A stretch of 64,000 nt of DNA, taken from Mycetocola reblochoni REB411. GTDB taxonomy: Bacteria; Actinomycetota; Actinomycetes; Actinomycetales; Microbacteriaceae. Both the position numbers and the translations under genes were made by a program. The stretch is taken from the NCBI RefSeq assembly GCF_900163835.1, contig NZ_FUKR01000006.1, forward strand, positions 1-64,000. Direction: 5' to 3'. The notes beneath the pieces were generated by a model. It was not told the DNA's origin and ran no database searches. It worked only from the letters and a program-made list of their open reading frames with translations. Below are positions 20,401 through 29,100 of the stretch, piece after piece. Numbering within the stretch: the stretch's first letter is position 1; the number at the start of each line of letters is the position of its first letter.

Positions 20401-20576
20401 TCTCGCTCGGCTCCAGCGGTCACCAGCACGGGATCTCGACGACGCTGCTGTCCGGGGTGGCGCTGCGGGCGGGCGAGGTCGTCGACACCCTGCTCGTGGC
20501 ACCGGACGCCGCGTCAGCACACGGGCGAGCGGACGGGCACGGGAGCGCCGCACGCGAGCGGGTGGAGGCACGATGA
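17475..20576 (+). CDS. Fusion of 2,3-dihydroxybenzoate-AMP ligase and flavin-dependent ornithine/lysine N-hydroxylase
   Basis: 1033 residues in one uninterrupted frame. Residues ~45-545 are an EntE/DhbE aryl-AMP ligase: LSGGTTGPSK (215-224), aryl-pocket motif HNFPMSSPG (260-268) with the Asn typical of aryl acid ligases and a Ser where salicylate enzymes usually have Cys, YRTGD (431-435), and Lys543 in GKIDRR. A Thr/Ala/Ser/Asp-rich linker (546-580) leads to a SidA/IucD-like monooxygenase: FAD site GIGFGPAN (590-597), NADPH site VVIGGGQSAAE (783-793), and AATGY (929-933). In known pathways these are separate enzymes. The first domain charges the aryl carrier with DHB; the second makes the N-hydroxy amino acid, probably N5-hydroxyornithine given the terminal NRPS code. 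A GTG at 19215 could in principle initiate a free hydroxylase, but no good ribosome-binding site precedes it. Starts at ATG 17475, AAAGGA upstream, 4-bp overlap with dhbC. Confidence 0.93.
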   Translation: MTPTTDRTRPSDGAPLHDAGDQDYLRHPATAAARYLADGLWGTSTIDELLLAPGLRAGADAPAVTADGRTVSHAELGTLVDAAAGALADAGVERGTRLVLHLPNGLDVIVLTIALLRMGAVPAFALPAHRASEIVHVARTARASVHLLGELPGLDARSGERLRTETAAGAPGIVTLDWPTGLCLRLAEQRRAPSPPAATVAPGTGDASALAFFQLSGGTTGPSKLIPRAHREYAYSFLRSTEVCGFDSSTVLLPAIPLTHNFPMSSPGWMGVLAVGGHVVVPSAPDAVTVGAAITEHGVTHVQAVPPLVHSWLDAESFPRRALTRILVGGARLAPSIARRVHRELAPLQQVYGMAEGLVCYTPLEAEEELIVRTQGRPMSPADRVRVVDADGAEVPPGTPGELQVAGPYTIPAYYRAGAAGEASFCADGHYRTGDIVTRTAEGDLTVVGRVKEQINRGGEKVAPAEVESALLRHPGVADVCVRGIEDEVLGERVEAYVVAKPDADGVDTRTLRRHLRDASLADFKIPARFHLVDRLPQTAVGKIDRRATGGDGDAASTVDATAGSTTAASGRSADGADTEVDVEEVDVLGIGFGPANMAVAAALRDVPRDRAPRALFLDAADGPGWHTGMLLPGASLQVSFAKDLVTFRNPRSELSFLNFLVEQGRIHDFFNRGSTAPLRAEFAAYLRWAAERLGDSVRYGHRVESVEPVVEGGTIVGYLVRAATAGGPRLFRARDVVAAAGLRAHTPAEFGSHPRLLHSSRYLHEIDDIPVDARREGGPQLVVIGGGQSAAEVALDLRTRHPSATVHLVHSRFGLIPSDATPYANRIFDHDAVDRLFDAPAPVRERLDAEHRNTNYSVVHENTLQELYDTEYADSWAGRRRLVIHDASRIARVGARTDDADGTGLLTVDIEHELDGGGTSVAADVVVAATGYRAFDPSELLGASAASLVRDAAGRPVAERDYALRWRCPAEGRLFSLGSSGHQHGISTTLLSGVALRAGEVVDTLLVAPDAASAHGRADGHGSAARERVEAR

Positions 20577-21421
20577 GCACGTCGACGCCCCTCGCGTCGT
20601 CGGCCCCCGACGGCGGAGCCACGATCGCCTGCCGATCGCTGTCGGCGAGCTACGACGGCGAGACCGCCGCGCTGGCCGAGGTGACGCTCGAGCTGCCGCG
20701 CGGCCGGTTCACCGCCGTCATCGGCCCGAACGGCAGCGGCAAGTCGACGCTGCTGTCCTGCCTGGCCCGGCAGATGCCGCACACCGGAAGCGTCCTGCTC
20801 GACGGTGCGGAGGCCGGCACGATCCCGCGCAAGGCCTTCGCCCGCCGGGTGGCGTTCCTGCCGCAGTCCCCCACGGCGCCGGACGGCGTCATCGTGCGCG
20901 GGCTGGTCGAGCGCGGCAGGGGTCCGCACCGCTCCCCCTTCGCTCCGCTGCGCGCCGCCGACCACGCCGCCGTCGACGCGGCCCTGTCGCGGCTCGGGCT
21001 GGACGAGCTCGCGGACCGGCCGCTCTCCTCACTCTCCGGCGGCCAGCGGCAGCGGGCCTGGATCGCACTCGTGCTCGCCCAGGACGCGCCCGTGCTGCTG
21101 CTGGACGAGCCGACGGCGTTCCTCGACCTGGCCCACCAGGCGGCGCTGCTCGAGCTGGCGCGCTCCCTCGCCGGGGAGGGCAGGACCATCGTCGCGGTGC
21201 TGCACGACCTCAATCTCGCCACGGCCTTCGCCGACGAGATCGTCGTCCTCGGCGGCGGAGGCGTCCGCGCCCAGGGCGCCCCGGCGGAGGTGGTGACGCC
21301 CGCGCTTCTCGGCGAGGTCTTCGCGCTCCACTCGGACGTGATCGACGACCCCGTGACGGGCGCCCCCGTCATCCTCCCCCGACCGGCCGCCACGGCCGGA
21401 GCCGAAAGGACACCCTCATGA
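20573..21421 (+). CDS. Iron-siderophore ABC transporter ATP-binding protein (FepC family)
   Basis: Powers import of the ferric siderophore. 282 residues with Walker A GPNGSGKST (51-59), Q-loop FLPQS, signature LSGGQRQR (154-161), Walker B VLLLDEP (174-180) and the H-loop His in VLHDLNLA. FepC/FhuC family rather than exporter type because of context with a FecCD permease pair and a binding protein in the same operon. ATG overlaps the upstream stop by 4 bp. Its permeases are 20 kb downstream, so the importer genes are split by the NRPS genes. Confidence 0.93.
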   Translation: MSTSTPLASSAPDGGATIACRSLSASYDGETAALAEVTLELPRGRFTAVIGPNGSGKSTLLSCLARQMPHTGSVLLDGAEAGTIPRKAFARRVAFLPQSPTAPDGVIVRGLVERGRGPHRSPFAPLRAADHAAVDAALSRLGLDELADRPLSSLSGGQRQRAWIALVLAQDAPVLLLDEPTAFLDLAHQAALLELARSLAGEGRTIVAVLHDLNLATAFADEIVVLGGGGVRAQGAPAEVVTPALLGEVFALHSDVIDDPVTGAPVILPRPAATAGAERTPS

Positions 21422-21636
21422 TCCGCGCAGCCGACGTCCTCGAGCAGCTCCGGCTGGCCTCCGGCCTGGACTCCGTCGACCCCGCCGAGGAGCTGTTCGA
21501 CCTCGGGATCGACTCCGTCCGGCTCATGCGGCTGACGGAGGGCTGGCGCGCCGAGCGGCCGTCCCTCGACTTCGCCGCCGTCGCCGGTGCGGGCACCGTC
21601 GCCGAGCTGCTCGACGTGCTCGGCGCCGAGCGCTGA
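21418..21636 (+). CDS. Free-standing aryl carrier protein
   Basis: 72 residues, a single phosphopantetheine carrier domain. LFDLGIDSVRLMRL contains Ser33, the attachment site; the motif with Asp-Ser-Val is closer to aryl carriers of EntB/DhbB than to the GGDS/GGHS peptidyl carriers of the NRPSs here. It should accept DHB from the ligase domain and hand it to the first condensation domain at 22.7 kb. It supplies the function missing from the truncated dhbB. The ATG at 21418 overlaps the ABC ATPase stop. Confidence 0.88.
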   Translation: MIRAADVLEQLRLASGLDSVDPAEELFDLGIDSVRLMRLTEGWRAERPSLDFAAVAGAGTVAELLDVLGAER

Positions 21637-21745
21637 CCCGCCGCCGCACCAGCCGCGACAAGCGCGACCGGCTCGACCGGCGCAACCGACCCGCCCACCG
21701 CAGCACCACACCGCACTGCACCACACAGCACAGGAAGGCACCACC

Positions 21746-22732
21746 ATGACCCGTCCCCCCACCCGCCGCCGCACGGCCCTCGCGGCGACGCTCCTCACCT
21801 CGGCGCTCGTCCTCACCGGCTGCAGCGCGCAGTCCGCCGACGATGCCGGAACGACCTCCAGCTCCGAGACCGTCTCCGTCGACACCGCCTTCGGTCCCGT
21901 CGACATCCCCGCCGAGCCGGGCACCGTCGTCGCGCTCGAGGGCGCGGTCGGACCGCTGCTGAGCGCGGGGATCACCCCCGTCGCGACGGCAGACGGCGAC
22001 AACCCTGAGGGGCTGCTTCCCGACGAGTACGACGCCGTGAAGGATCTGCCCATCGTGCTCGGCCCCGACGGCTGGGACTACGAGGCCATCTCCGCCGCCG
22101 AGCCCGAGCTCATCATCGGCTTCGTTCGCGCGGGAACGACGGAGGAGATCTCCCCGGAGTCCAGGGACGAGTACGAGCGCCTGTCCGGCATCGCCCCGAC
22201 GGTGTTCGTCCTCGCCGAGGGGTCCGCGTCGACGAAGGACGCGACCCTGGAGATCGCCGAGATCGTCGGCTCCGGCGCCGAGGCGGAGAAGGCGAAGTCC
22301 GAGTACGACGCCAAGGCGGCGGAGATCGCCAGCGAGCACGCGGATGTCCTCGATCAGGTGACCTTCGCGCCCATCGACCACTACGAGGGCACCGTGACCG
22401 TGTACACGCCGATCTCCTGGCTCGGCGGCATCCTCACCGACGCCGGGGCCACGATCGACCCGATCGCCGCCGAGGTGACCGACAGCAACGGGGTGGACAT
22501 CTCGACCGAGGAGCTCGGCACGCTGAGCGACGACAGCGTCATCCTCACCGAGAAGACCGTCGACGGACAGCCGGGCCTCGGGGCCGAGGAGCTGGAGTCC
22601 GTGCCCACGTACACGGAGCTCCCCGCCGTCGTCGACGGGCGCAGCTTCGGCGTGAGCTACTTCTTCGCCGACCGCTACGAGACCGGCATCCTCGTCCTCG
22701 ACCAGCTCGACGGCATCCTCGACGAGCTCTGA
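21746..22732 (+). CDS. Ferric siderophore-binding lipoprotein (FepB-like substrate-binding protein)
   Basis: 328 residues. A twin-Arg-rich N-terminus and hydrophobic stretch end in a lipobox LVLTGCSA with Cys26 as the lipidation site, so it is anchored outside the membrane. The rest is a class III periplasmic-binding fold: AEPGTVVALEGA..LLSAGITPV, AAEPELIIGF, PTYTELPAVVDGR, and YETGILVLDQL at the end. It delivers the ferric siderophore to the FecCD pair. It is preceded by the only sizeable gap in the operon (109 bp, nothing recognised) and an AGGAAGG ribosome-binding site. Confidence 0.93.
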   Translation: MTRPPTRRRTALAATLLTSALVLTGCSAQSADDAGTTSSSETVSVDTAFGPVDIPAEPGTVVALEGAVGPLLSAGITPVATADGDNPEGLLPDEYDAVKDLPIVLGPDGWDYEAISAAEPELIIGFVRAGTTEEISPESRDEYERLSGIAPTVFVLAEGSASTKDATLEIAEIVGSGAEAEKAKSEYDAKAAEIASEHADVLDQVTFAPIDHYEGTVTVYTPISWLGGILTDAGATIDPIAAEVTDSNGVDISTEELGTLSDDSVILTEKTVDGQPGLGAEELESVPTYTELPAVVDGRSFGVSYFFADRYETGILVLDQLDGILDEL

Positions 22733-22736
22733 GCCG

Positions 22737-25700
22737 ATGACCCCCTCCCCCTCCACCCGGAACCCGGCCGTGCGCATCCCCGCGGTGCTGCCCGCGGAGC
22801 CCGCGCCGCTTCCGCTCACCGGCTCGCAGCGCGGGATCGTGGCGGCCTGCCTGGTCGACCCCTCGTCCACCGACTTCGTCGTCGGCGACGTGCTGCACCT
22901 GGCCGGTCTCCCCGCGGGCGCGCCGGGGCAGGAGCCGCACGGCGAGCTGCGCAGTGCGATCCTCGGCGTGCTCGCCGAGACGCCCTGGCTGGGGTTCCGG
23001 GTGTCCGGTGCCGGGGAGGGGGACGCCGCACGGCTCGTGCCGGGGAACGGGGTGACCCTGGAGGTCCATGACGTCAGGGGCGACAACGACGCCCTGGCGC
23101 TCGCACTGGCCGCCGCCCGCACCGACGCCTCCACCCCGCTCGCGCCGGATGCCGACTGCCTCGCCCGGCTGCGGCTGTGGCTGCTGTCCGACGACGAGGC
23201 AGCCGTGTCGCTCGTCGTGCACCACGTCCTGCTCGACGGCTACGGCGTGCACGCCGTGCTCCGGCGCTTCCTCAGCGCGTACCGCTACCTCCGCGGCGAG
23301 GGCGAGCTGCCCCGCCCCTGGACCGACCCCGCCGAGGTCGTCGCGCTCGAGGCCGCCTACGCCTCCTCCACGCGGGCCGAGGAGGACAGGCGGCACTGGG
23401 CCACGGCCCGCCCCGCCGCGGAGGCGGTGCACTCGTTCCAACTCCCCCGCGACCCCTCGGCCCCACCCGCGCACGCCGAACCGCTCGTCCTGCACCTGGG
23501 GGCGGGGCCGGAGGAGCTCGCCGAGCGCACCGGCACGACCTTCGTCGACGTCCTCGCCGCCGCGCACGCGATCGCGCTGTCACGGTGGTCGGGCGCGAGC
23601 CGCGTCGTGCTCGGCGTTCCGCTGATGAACCGCACCGGTGCCGCGGCCGGGGCGCCCAGCTGCACGGTCAACGTCCTCCCGCTCGCCCTGACCGTGGACA
23701 GGGGGGCGGACGCGCGCGCCCTGCTCGCCGAGGTCGCCGCCGCACGGCGCCTGCTGCGCCGGCACGGACGATACCGCGCCGAGGAGCTGATGACCCTGCA
23801 CGGCCACCTCGCCGAGGGGACGACGGCGACCGGCACGGAGCTGAACGTCAAGCTCTTCGAGGCGCCGCCGCGGGTGGAGGGGCTGAGCAGCCGCGTGATC
23901 CCCGTCGCCGAGGGCCCGGTCGACGACGTGTCGATCTCCGTCCTCGCCGACGAGGCGGGGCTGCAGCTGCACCTCCGCGCCCCGGAGGGGAGCTCGCGGG
24001 AGGCGCTGCGCGCCGTCGCCGACCTCGTCGTCGACGGCGTGGCCTCGCTCGTCGACGCCGCCGAGGGGGAGCCCCTCGCCGCAGCCGCCGCCCGCATCGC
24101 CAGCGCCCGGCTCACCGCCGCCGGTTCCCGTTCCAGCACCGGCACCGGCAGCGGCACCGGCACCGGCAGCGGCGTCTCGGTCAGCCCCGGCGGGCCCGCG
24201 CCCCAGCCGCCCGCCCCGCGGCTGCACGAACGCCTCAGCGCCGCGGCCGCCGACCACCCCGACCGGGCGGCCCTCCTCCACGGCGAGCAGCTCTGGACGC
24301 ATGCCCGCCTGCACGCCGAGGTCCGCACGCGGATGGCGGTCCTCTGCACCAGGGCCGCCGTCGGCCAGCCCGTCGTCCTCGGCCTGCCCCGCGACGCCGA
24401 CGGCCTGGCGTGGTACCTCGCCGCGGCGGCCTCCGCCCGGCCCGGGGTGCCCGTCGACCCCGCCTGGCCGGCGAGCCGGACCGCGGCGATCACCGCCCAC
24501 CTGACGGCCGCGGCCCCGGACGATGCCGCGCCGATCGTCCTCACCCCCGCGCGCGCCGCGCGCTGGCTCGCCGCGAGCGCTCCCCTCGACGACGCCGCGG
24601 AGCAGGCCCTGCGCGACCGGCTCCGGGCGATCCCCGACGACGCGCTCGCCTACGTGATCCACACCTCGGGGTCCACGGGAGCGCCGAAGCCGGTCGCCAT
24701 CACCCAGGCCGGCCTCGCCCGCCACCTGCACAGCTACGGCAGCCACATGTGGGGCAGGCCCCTCCCCGGAGGCGACGGCCACGCGGAGCACCGGTCGGCG
24801 CTCACGCTCCCGCTCGTGTTCGACGGCTCCTGGGACATGCTCAGCGCCCTCAGCTGGGGGCACGGCGTCGTCCTCGTCGACCATGCCGTCGCCCAGGACC
24901 CGCGCGCCTGCGTGCAGGAGATCCGGCGCACGCGCGCGACCGCGATCGACTCGACGCCCACGGTCGTCGCGGCCCTCATCGACGACGGCCTGCTCGCGGA
25001 CGGGCACAGCCTCACCCAGATCAACGTCGGCGGCGAGGCCTGCCCCCCGGCCCTCTGGGAGCGCCTCCGCGCCGCGCGCACCTCCGACGGGCGGCCGATC
25101 AGGGCCCAGAACTACTACGGCCCCACCGAGTCGACGGTCGACGCCACCCGGCTCGTCTCCACGGACCCCGACGACACGGCGAGCGCCGCCGTCGCAGCTC
25201 ACAGCGGCGGCTCGGCCATCGGCCGCGCCGTCGAGGGCACGAGCGCGATCGTGCTCGACTCCTGGCTCCTGCCCTGCCCGCACGGGGCCAGGGGCGAGCT
25301 CTACCTGGCGGGCGAGCAGCTGGCGGCGGGCTACCTCGGTCTGCCCTCACGGACCGCGGAGCGCTTCGTCGCCCACCCGCTGAGCACCGACGGCTCGCGC
25401 CTGTACCGGACGGGGGACGTCGTGCGGATGCTGCCGAGCGGGCACCTCGTCTACGAGGGCAGGAGCGACGACCAGCTCAAGGTGCGCGGCTACCGGATCG
25501 AGCCGGGCGAGGTCGAGGCCGCGCTCGAACGGCTCGACGGGGTGCGCCAGGCGCTCGTGCGCGCGGACGACAGCAGGCTGCTCGCCTGGGTCCGTGTCGA
25601 CGGCGACGCGGGAGCCGGCACGGACGGCGACGCTGCCCGTGCCGAGCCGCTCCTCGACGCCGCCTCCGCCGTGCTGCCCGGCCACCTGCTCCCCGCCGCG

Positions 25701-26150
25701 ATCGTGCCCCTGACGACGTTCCCTCTGACTCCGACGGGGAAGATCGACGTCGCCGCGCTGCCCCGCCCCGCGCGGAGCGAGACGGGCAGGGCGGCCGGTA
25801 CCGCCGCCGAGCGTGCCGTCGCGGCCGCGTTCGCCACGGTGCTCGACATCGACCCTCCGGGTGCCGACGCCGACTTCTTCCGCCTCGGCGGGGACTCGAT
25901 CCGAGCGATCCGCCTCGTCTCCCTGCTGAGGGAGGGCGGCTGGGCCACGAGCGTGTCCGACATCTTCACCCGGCGGACGCTGGCCCGGATCGCCGAGGCG
26001 TGCACCACGGCGCGACCCGCGGCCGAGGCGGAGCCGGAAGGGACTGCCCCCGGCGGTGCCGAGCTGCTCACCGACCCGGGCGCGCTCGCCGCGGTGACCG
26101 CCCTGCTGCGCTCACGGACGACACGACCGGAAGGACGACTCGACGGATGA
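22737..26150 (+). CDS. Siderophore NRPS 1: C-A-T module
   Basis: 1137 residues. Condensation domain (~25-435) with HHVLLDG at 162-168; a Gly/Thr/Ser repeat linker (469-479); adenylation domain (~493-1008) with [10 protein letters not shown] (642-651), YRTGD, GYRIEPGE and Lys1002; peptidyl carrier (~1015-1090) with Ser1054 in LGGDS. As the first NRPS after the aryl carrier, its C domain most likely joins DHB to the first amino acid. Eye-aligned specificity residues read D-G-D-D-N-G-Y-V-D-K; two acidic residues (positions 239 and 278) suggest a basic side chain, but I cannot name the substrate. Only 4 bp follow the binding protein gene. Confidence 0.94.
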   Translation: MTPSPSTRNPAVRIPAVLPAEPAPLPLTGSQRGIVAACLVDPSSTDFVVGDVLHLAGLPAGAPGQEPHGELRSAILGVLAETPWLGFRVSGAGEGDAARLVPGNGVTLEVHDVRGDNDALALALAAARTDASTPLAPDADCLARLRLWLLSDDEAAVSLVVHHVLLDGYGVHAVLRRFLSAYRYLRGEGELPRPWTDPAEVVALEAAYASSTRAEEDRRHWATARPAAEAVHSFQLPRDPSAPPAHAEPLVLHLGAGPEELAERTGTTFVDVLAAAHAIALSRWSGASRVVLGVPLMNRTGAAAGAPSCTVNVLPLALTVDRGADARALLAEVAAARRLLRRHGRYRAEELMTLHGHLAEGTTATGTELNVKLFEAPPRVEGLSSRVIPVAEGPVDDVSISVLADEAGLQLHLRAPEGSSREALRAVADLVVDGVASLVDAAEGEPLAAAAARIASARLTAAGSRSSTGTGSGTGTGSGVSVSPGGPAPQPPAPRLHERLSAAAADHPDRAALLHGEQLWTHARLHAEVRTRMAVLCTRAAVGQPVVLGLPRDADGLAWYLAAAASARPGVPVDPAWPASRTAAITAHLTAAAPDDAAPIVLTPARAARWLAASAPLDDAAEQALRDRLRAIPDDALAYVIHTSGSTGAPKPVAITQAGLARHLHSYGSHMWGRPLPGGDGHAEHRSALTLPLVFDGSWDMLSALSWGHGVVLVDHAVAQDPRACVQEIRRTRATAIDSTPTVVAALIDDGLLADGHSLTQINVGGEACPPALWERLRAARTSDGRPIRAQNYYGPTESTVDATRLVSTDPDDTASAAVAAHSGGSAIGRAVEGTSAIVLDSWLLPCPHGARGELYLAGEQLAAGYLGLPSRTAERFVAHPLSTDGSRLYRTGDVVRMLPSGHLVYEGRSDDQLKVRGYRIEPGEVEAALERLDGVRQALVRADDSRLLAWVRVDGDAGAGTDGDAARAEPLLDAASAVLPGHLLPAAIVPLTTFPLTPTGKIDVAALPRPARSETGRAAGTAAERAVAAAFATVLDIDPPGADADFFRLGGDSIRAIRLVSLLREGGWATSVSDIFTRRTLARIAEACTTARPAAEAEPEGTAPGGAELLTDPGALAAVTALLRSRTTRPEGRLDG

Positions 26151-29100
26151 CCACCCCCCTCCTCTGGCCGACCACCCCGCTGCAGCGGGGCCTGCTCGCC
26201 TCCCCCACGGCCTACCTCGGCCGGACCGTGATCGCCGTCGACGGGCCGCTGCGCCCCGAACGCTTCACCCGCGCCGTCACCGCCCTGCACGAGGCCTACC
26301 CGCAGCTGAACGCCGGCTTCCTCGTGACGGCCGACGTCGAGCCGACCCAGTTCGTGACCGCGGTGGCCCCCCGAGTGAGCACGACCGTGCTGGACGGGGA
26401 CGTCGACGACGCCGAGCTCGACCGGAGGGCGGAGGGCATCGCCGAGGCCTGGGCCCTCGATCCCGTCGAGCTGAGCGACCCCCCTGCACTGCGCTGGCAT
26501 CTCCTCACCACCGGTGCACGCGGCCGCATCGTCCTCGTCGCGCATCACGCCGTGCTGGACGCCTGGTCCGTTCCGCTGATCGTCGCCGAGCTGGGGCGGC
26601 TGTCCTCGGACGTTCCCGGGCCGGCCCCGGCGAGCTGCGACTACGCCGCGCACCTGCAGCTCCTGCAGGGCGCGGACCGCGCGGCCGCCGCGGAGCACTG
26701 GCGCGACGCGCTCGGCCACCTCACGCGGCTGAGCGTCCCGCGCTGGCTGGAGCTGCCGGGGGCGGACGGCGCCGGCACGGCGACGGCCCCGCAACCGCCC
26801 ACCGCGAGGACGACCGCGGAGGAGGTCCTCGACCCTCGTCTCACAGCCCGCATCACCGCCCGCGCGGAGGAGAGCGGGCTCACCGTCGCCGACGTGCTCC
26901 GTGGCGCCGTGGCGCTCGCGGTCGACTGGCTCTCCGGCGCGCAGGGAACCCCGCTGGTCACGCCCGTGCACGGCAGGGACCCGCGGCTGCCGGGGGTGGA
27001 GAACACGCCCGGCCTGTTCACGGACTCGGTGATCGCCGGGCATCCCTGCCGCCCCGGTGCGCTCGGGGACGCGCTCGCCGAGCACGCGGCCGCGTGGGCG
27101 GCGGGGCTGGACCACCACCACGTCGGCCTGTCCGGGATCCTCGGCGCGCTGGGGATCGCCGACCCGTCGCGCGTGCTGTACGCGCACGAGGTCGACGCCG
27201 GGCCCGTGTCCTCACCGGTCGCCTACGACGACGGGGAGACGGCCACGCTGCGGCTGCTCCGCGTGGAGGACACGACCCACTACCCCGTCGAGGCGACGAC
27301 CGTGCTGCGAACCGCCGGAGGGGACGGTCCGACCGTCGCCGTGCGGGTCGACGCCGACGAACGGCTCGCCCCCCGGTCGGCCCGGCGGCTCGTCCACGCG
27401 ATCACCGTGCTGCTGCGCGCCCTCGCGGACGCGCCGACGACGCCGCTGAGCGCGCTCGACCTGCGGCTGCCGGAGGACGCCGTCCTCGCCAGGACGTCGG
27501 CGGCGGCCGACGGCCCCGGCGACGCCGCCACGGCTCCGCTCCTGCCCGAGGCGCTGGCGACGGCGCTGGCCGCCGCACCGTCGGCGACCGCGCTGGTCAC
27601 CGATGAGGGCAGCTACACCGCGGCCGAGCTGTCCGCCGCGATCGCCGAGACCGCCGGACGGCTGCTGGCCGCCACGTCCTCCGCGGGGAACGCCGACGCG
27701 GGCCGCGGCGAGCGCCGGCCCCTCGTCGCGCTCCAGCTGCCGCGGACGGCCGCCGCGGTGATCACGCTCCTCGCGGCGGTGAGCGCCGGGCTGCGGTGCC
27801 TCGTCCTGGACCCGGCGATGCCGCCACGGCTCCTGGACGAGACCCTGGACGAGCTGGACGCCGCCCTCCTCATCGACACCGACGGCCTGCACCGGCGCGG
27901 GGACCACGGTGCCACGGCCCCGGAGGGCGCCCCGCCCGCGCCCCACCCCGTCCGCGGAGGCGACACCGCGTTCATCGTGCTGACCTCCGGCTCCACCGGG
28001 CGCCCGAAGCCCGTCGCCGTGCCGCACCGGGCCATGGCCGCTCTGCTCGACCACCACCGCACGCGGCTCTGGAACGACAGGGTCCGGGTGCTCGCCCACA
28101 CCAACGCGCTGCACTTCGACGCGCACTGGGACGCCCTGCTCGGGCTGTTCGACGGCCGCACGGTCCGACTCGTCGACACCGCCGTCCTGCTCGACCCGCG
28201 TGCGCTCGCACTGCTGCTTGAGCGGGAGCGGATCGACTACCTCGACATCGGCCCGGCCGTGTGGTCGTCGCACCTCGCCGCGGGGACGATCCGGCGGTTG
28301 CCGGCCGTCTGCGTCGCGGGCGGCGAGGCGTTCCCTCCCGAGCTCTGGCGGCGGATGGGGTCGCTCGCTGCGGCGCAGCGGCGGTACGGCGGCCCCGCGG
28401 CACGCGTGCTCAACCTGTACGGCCCCACGGAGAACGCCGTCGACGCCCTCCTGGCCGACGTCGCCGACTCGGACGAGCCGCGCGTGGGACGGCCGGTCGG
28501 CGCGACGACGGCGCGCGTGCTCGACGACTGGCTCCGGCCCGTGGCTCCGGGGACGGAGGGCGAGCTCTACCTCGGCGGGGACCAGCTCGCCCACGGCTAC
28601 CAGGGACGAGCGGCGCTCACCGCCGAGCGGTTCGTCGCCGGGGACGGTGGCGAACGCCTCTACCGGACGGGCGACAGGGCCTGGCTCGACGAGGACGGGT
28701 CGCTGGCCCTGCTCGGGCGCAGCGACGAGCAGATCGCCCTCAACGGCTTCCGGATCGAGCCGGGGGAGGTGGCCGCAGCGCTCAGTGCCCTGCCCGGCGT
28801 CGCCCAGGCTCACGTCGCGGCGCTGGCGCACCCCCGCGGGGGTGCGCGCCTGGTCGGCTGGGTGGTGCCCGCACCCACCGCGGAGGGCGAGGCGGTCGCC
28901 GCGGCGCCGGCCGCGCTGCGTGAGGCACTGACGGCGCGGCTCTCGCCCCACCTCGTCCCGACCAGCGTCCTCGCGGTCGACGGCTTCTCCGTCACGAGCA
29001 ACGGCAAGCTCGACGTCCGCGCCCTGCCCCGACCGGTCTGGGCGGAGGAGCGGGCGACGCCGCAGACGACGGATCAGCGGCGGCCGTGGCCGGACGGCAC

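Noticed and set aside
21637-21745. Second iron box or promoter before the binding lipoprotein
   Set aside because: The 109-bp gap has no TTAGG/CCTAA half-sites and no clear -35/-10 pair.
24141-24173. Gly/Thr/Ser codon repeat in NRPS 1 as a possible CRISPR or recombination repeat
   Set aside because: It is an in-frame interdomain linker microsatellite; there are no spaced identical repeats anywhere in the window.
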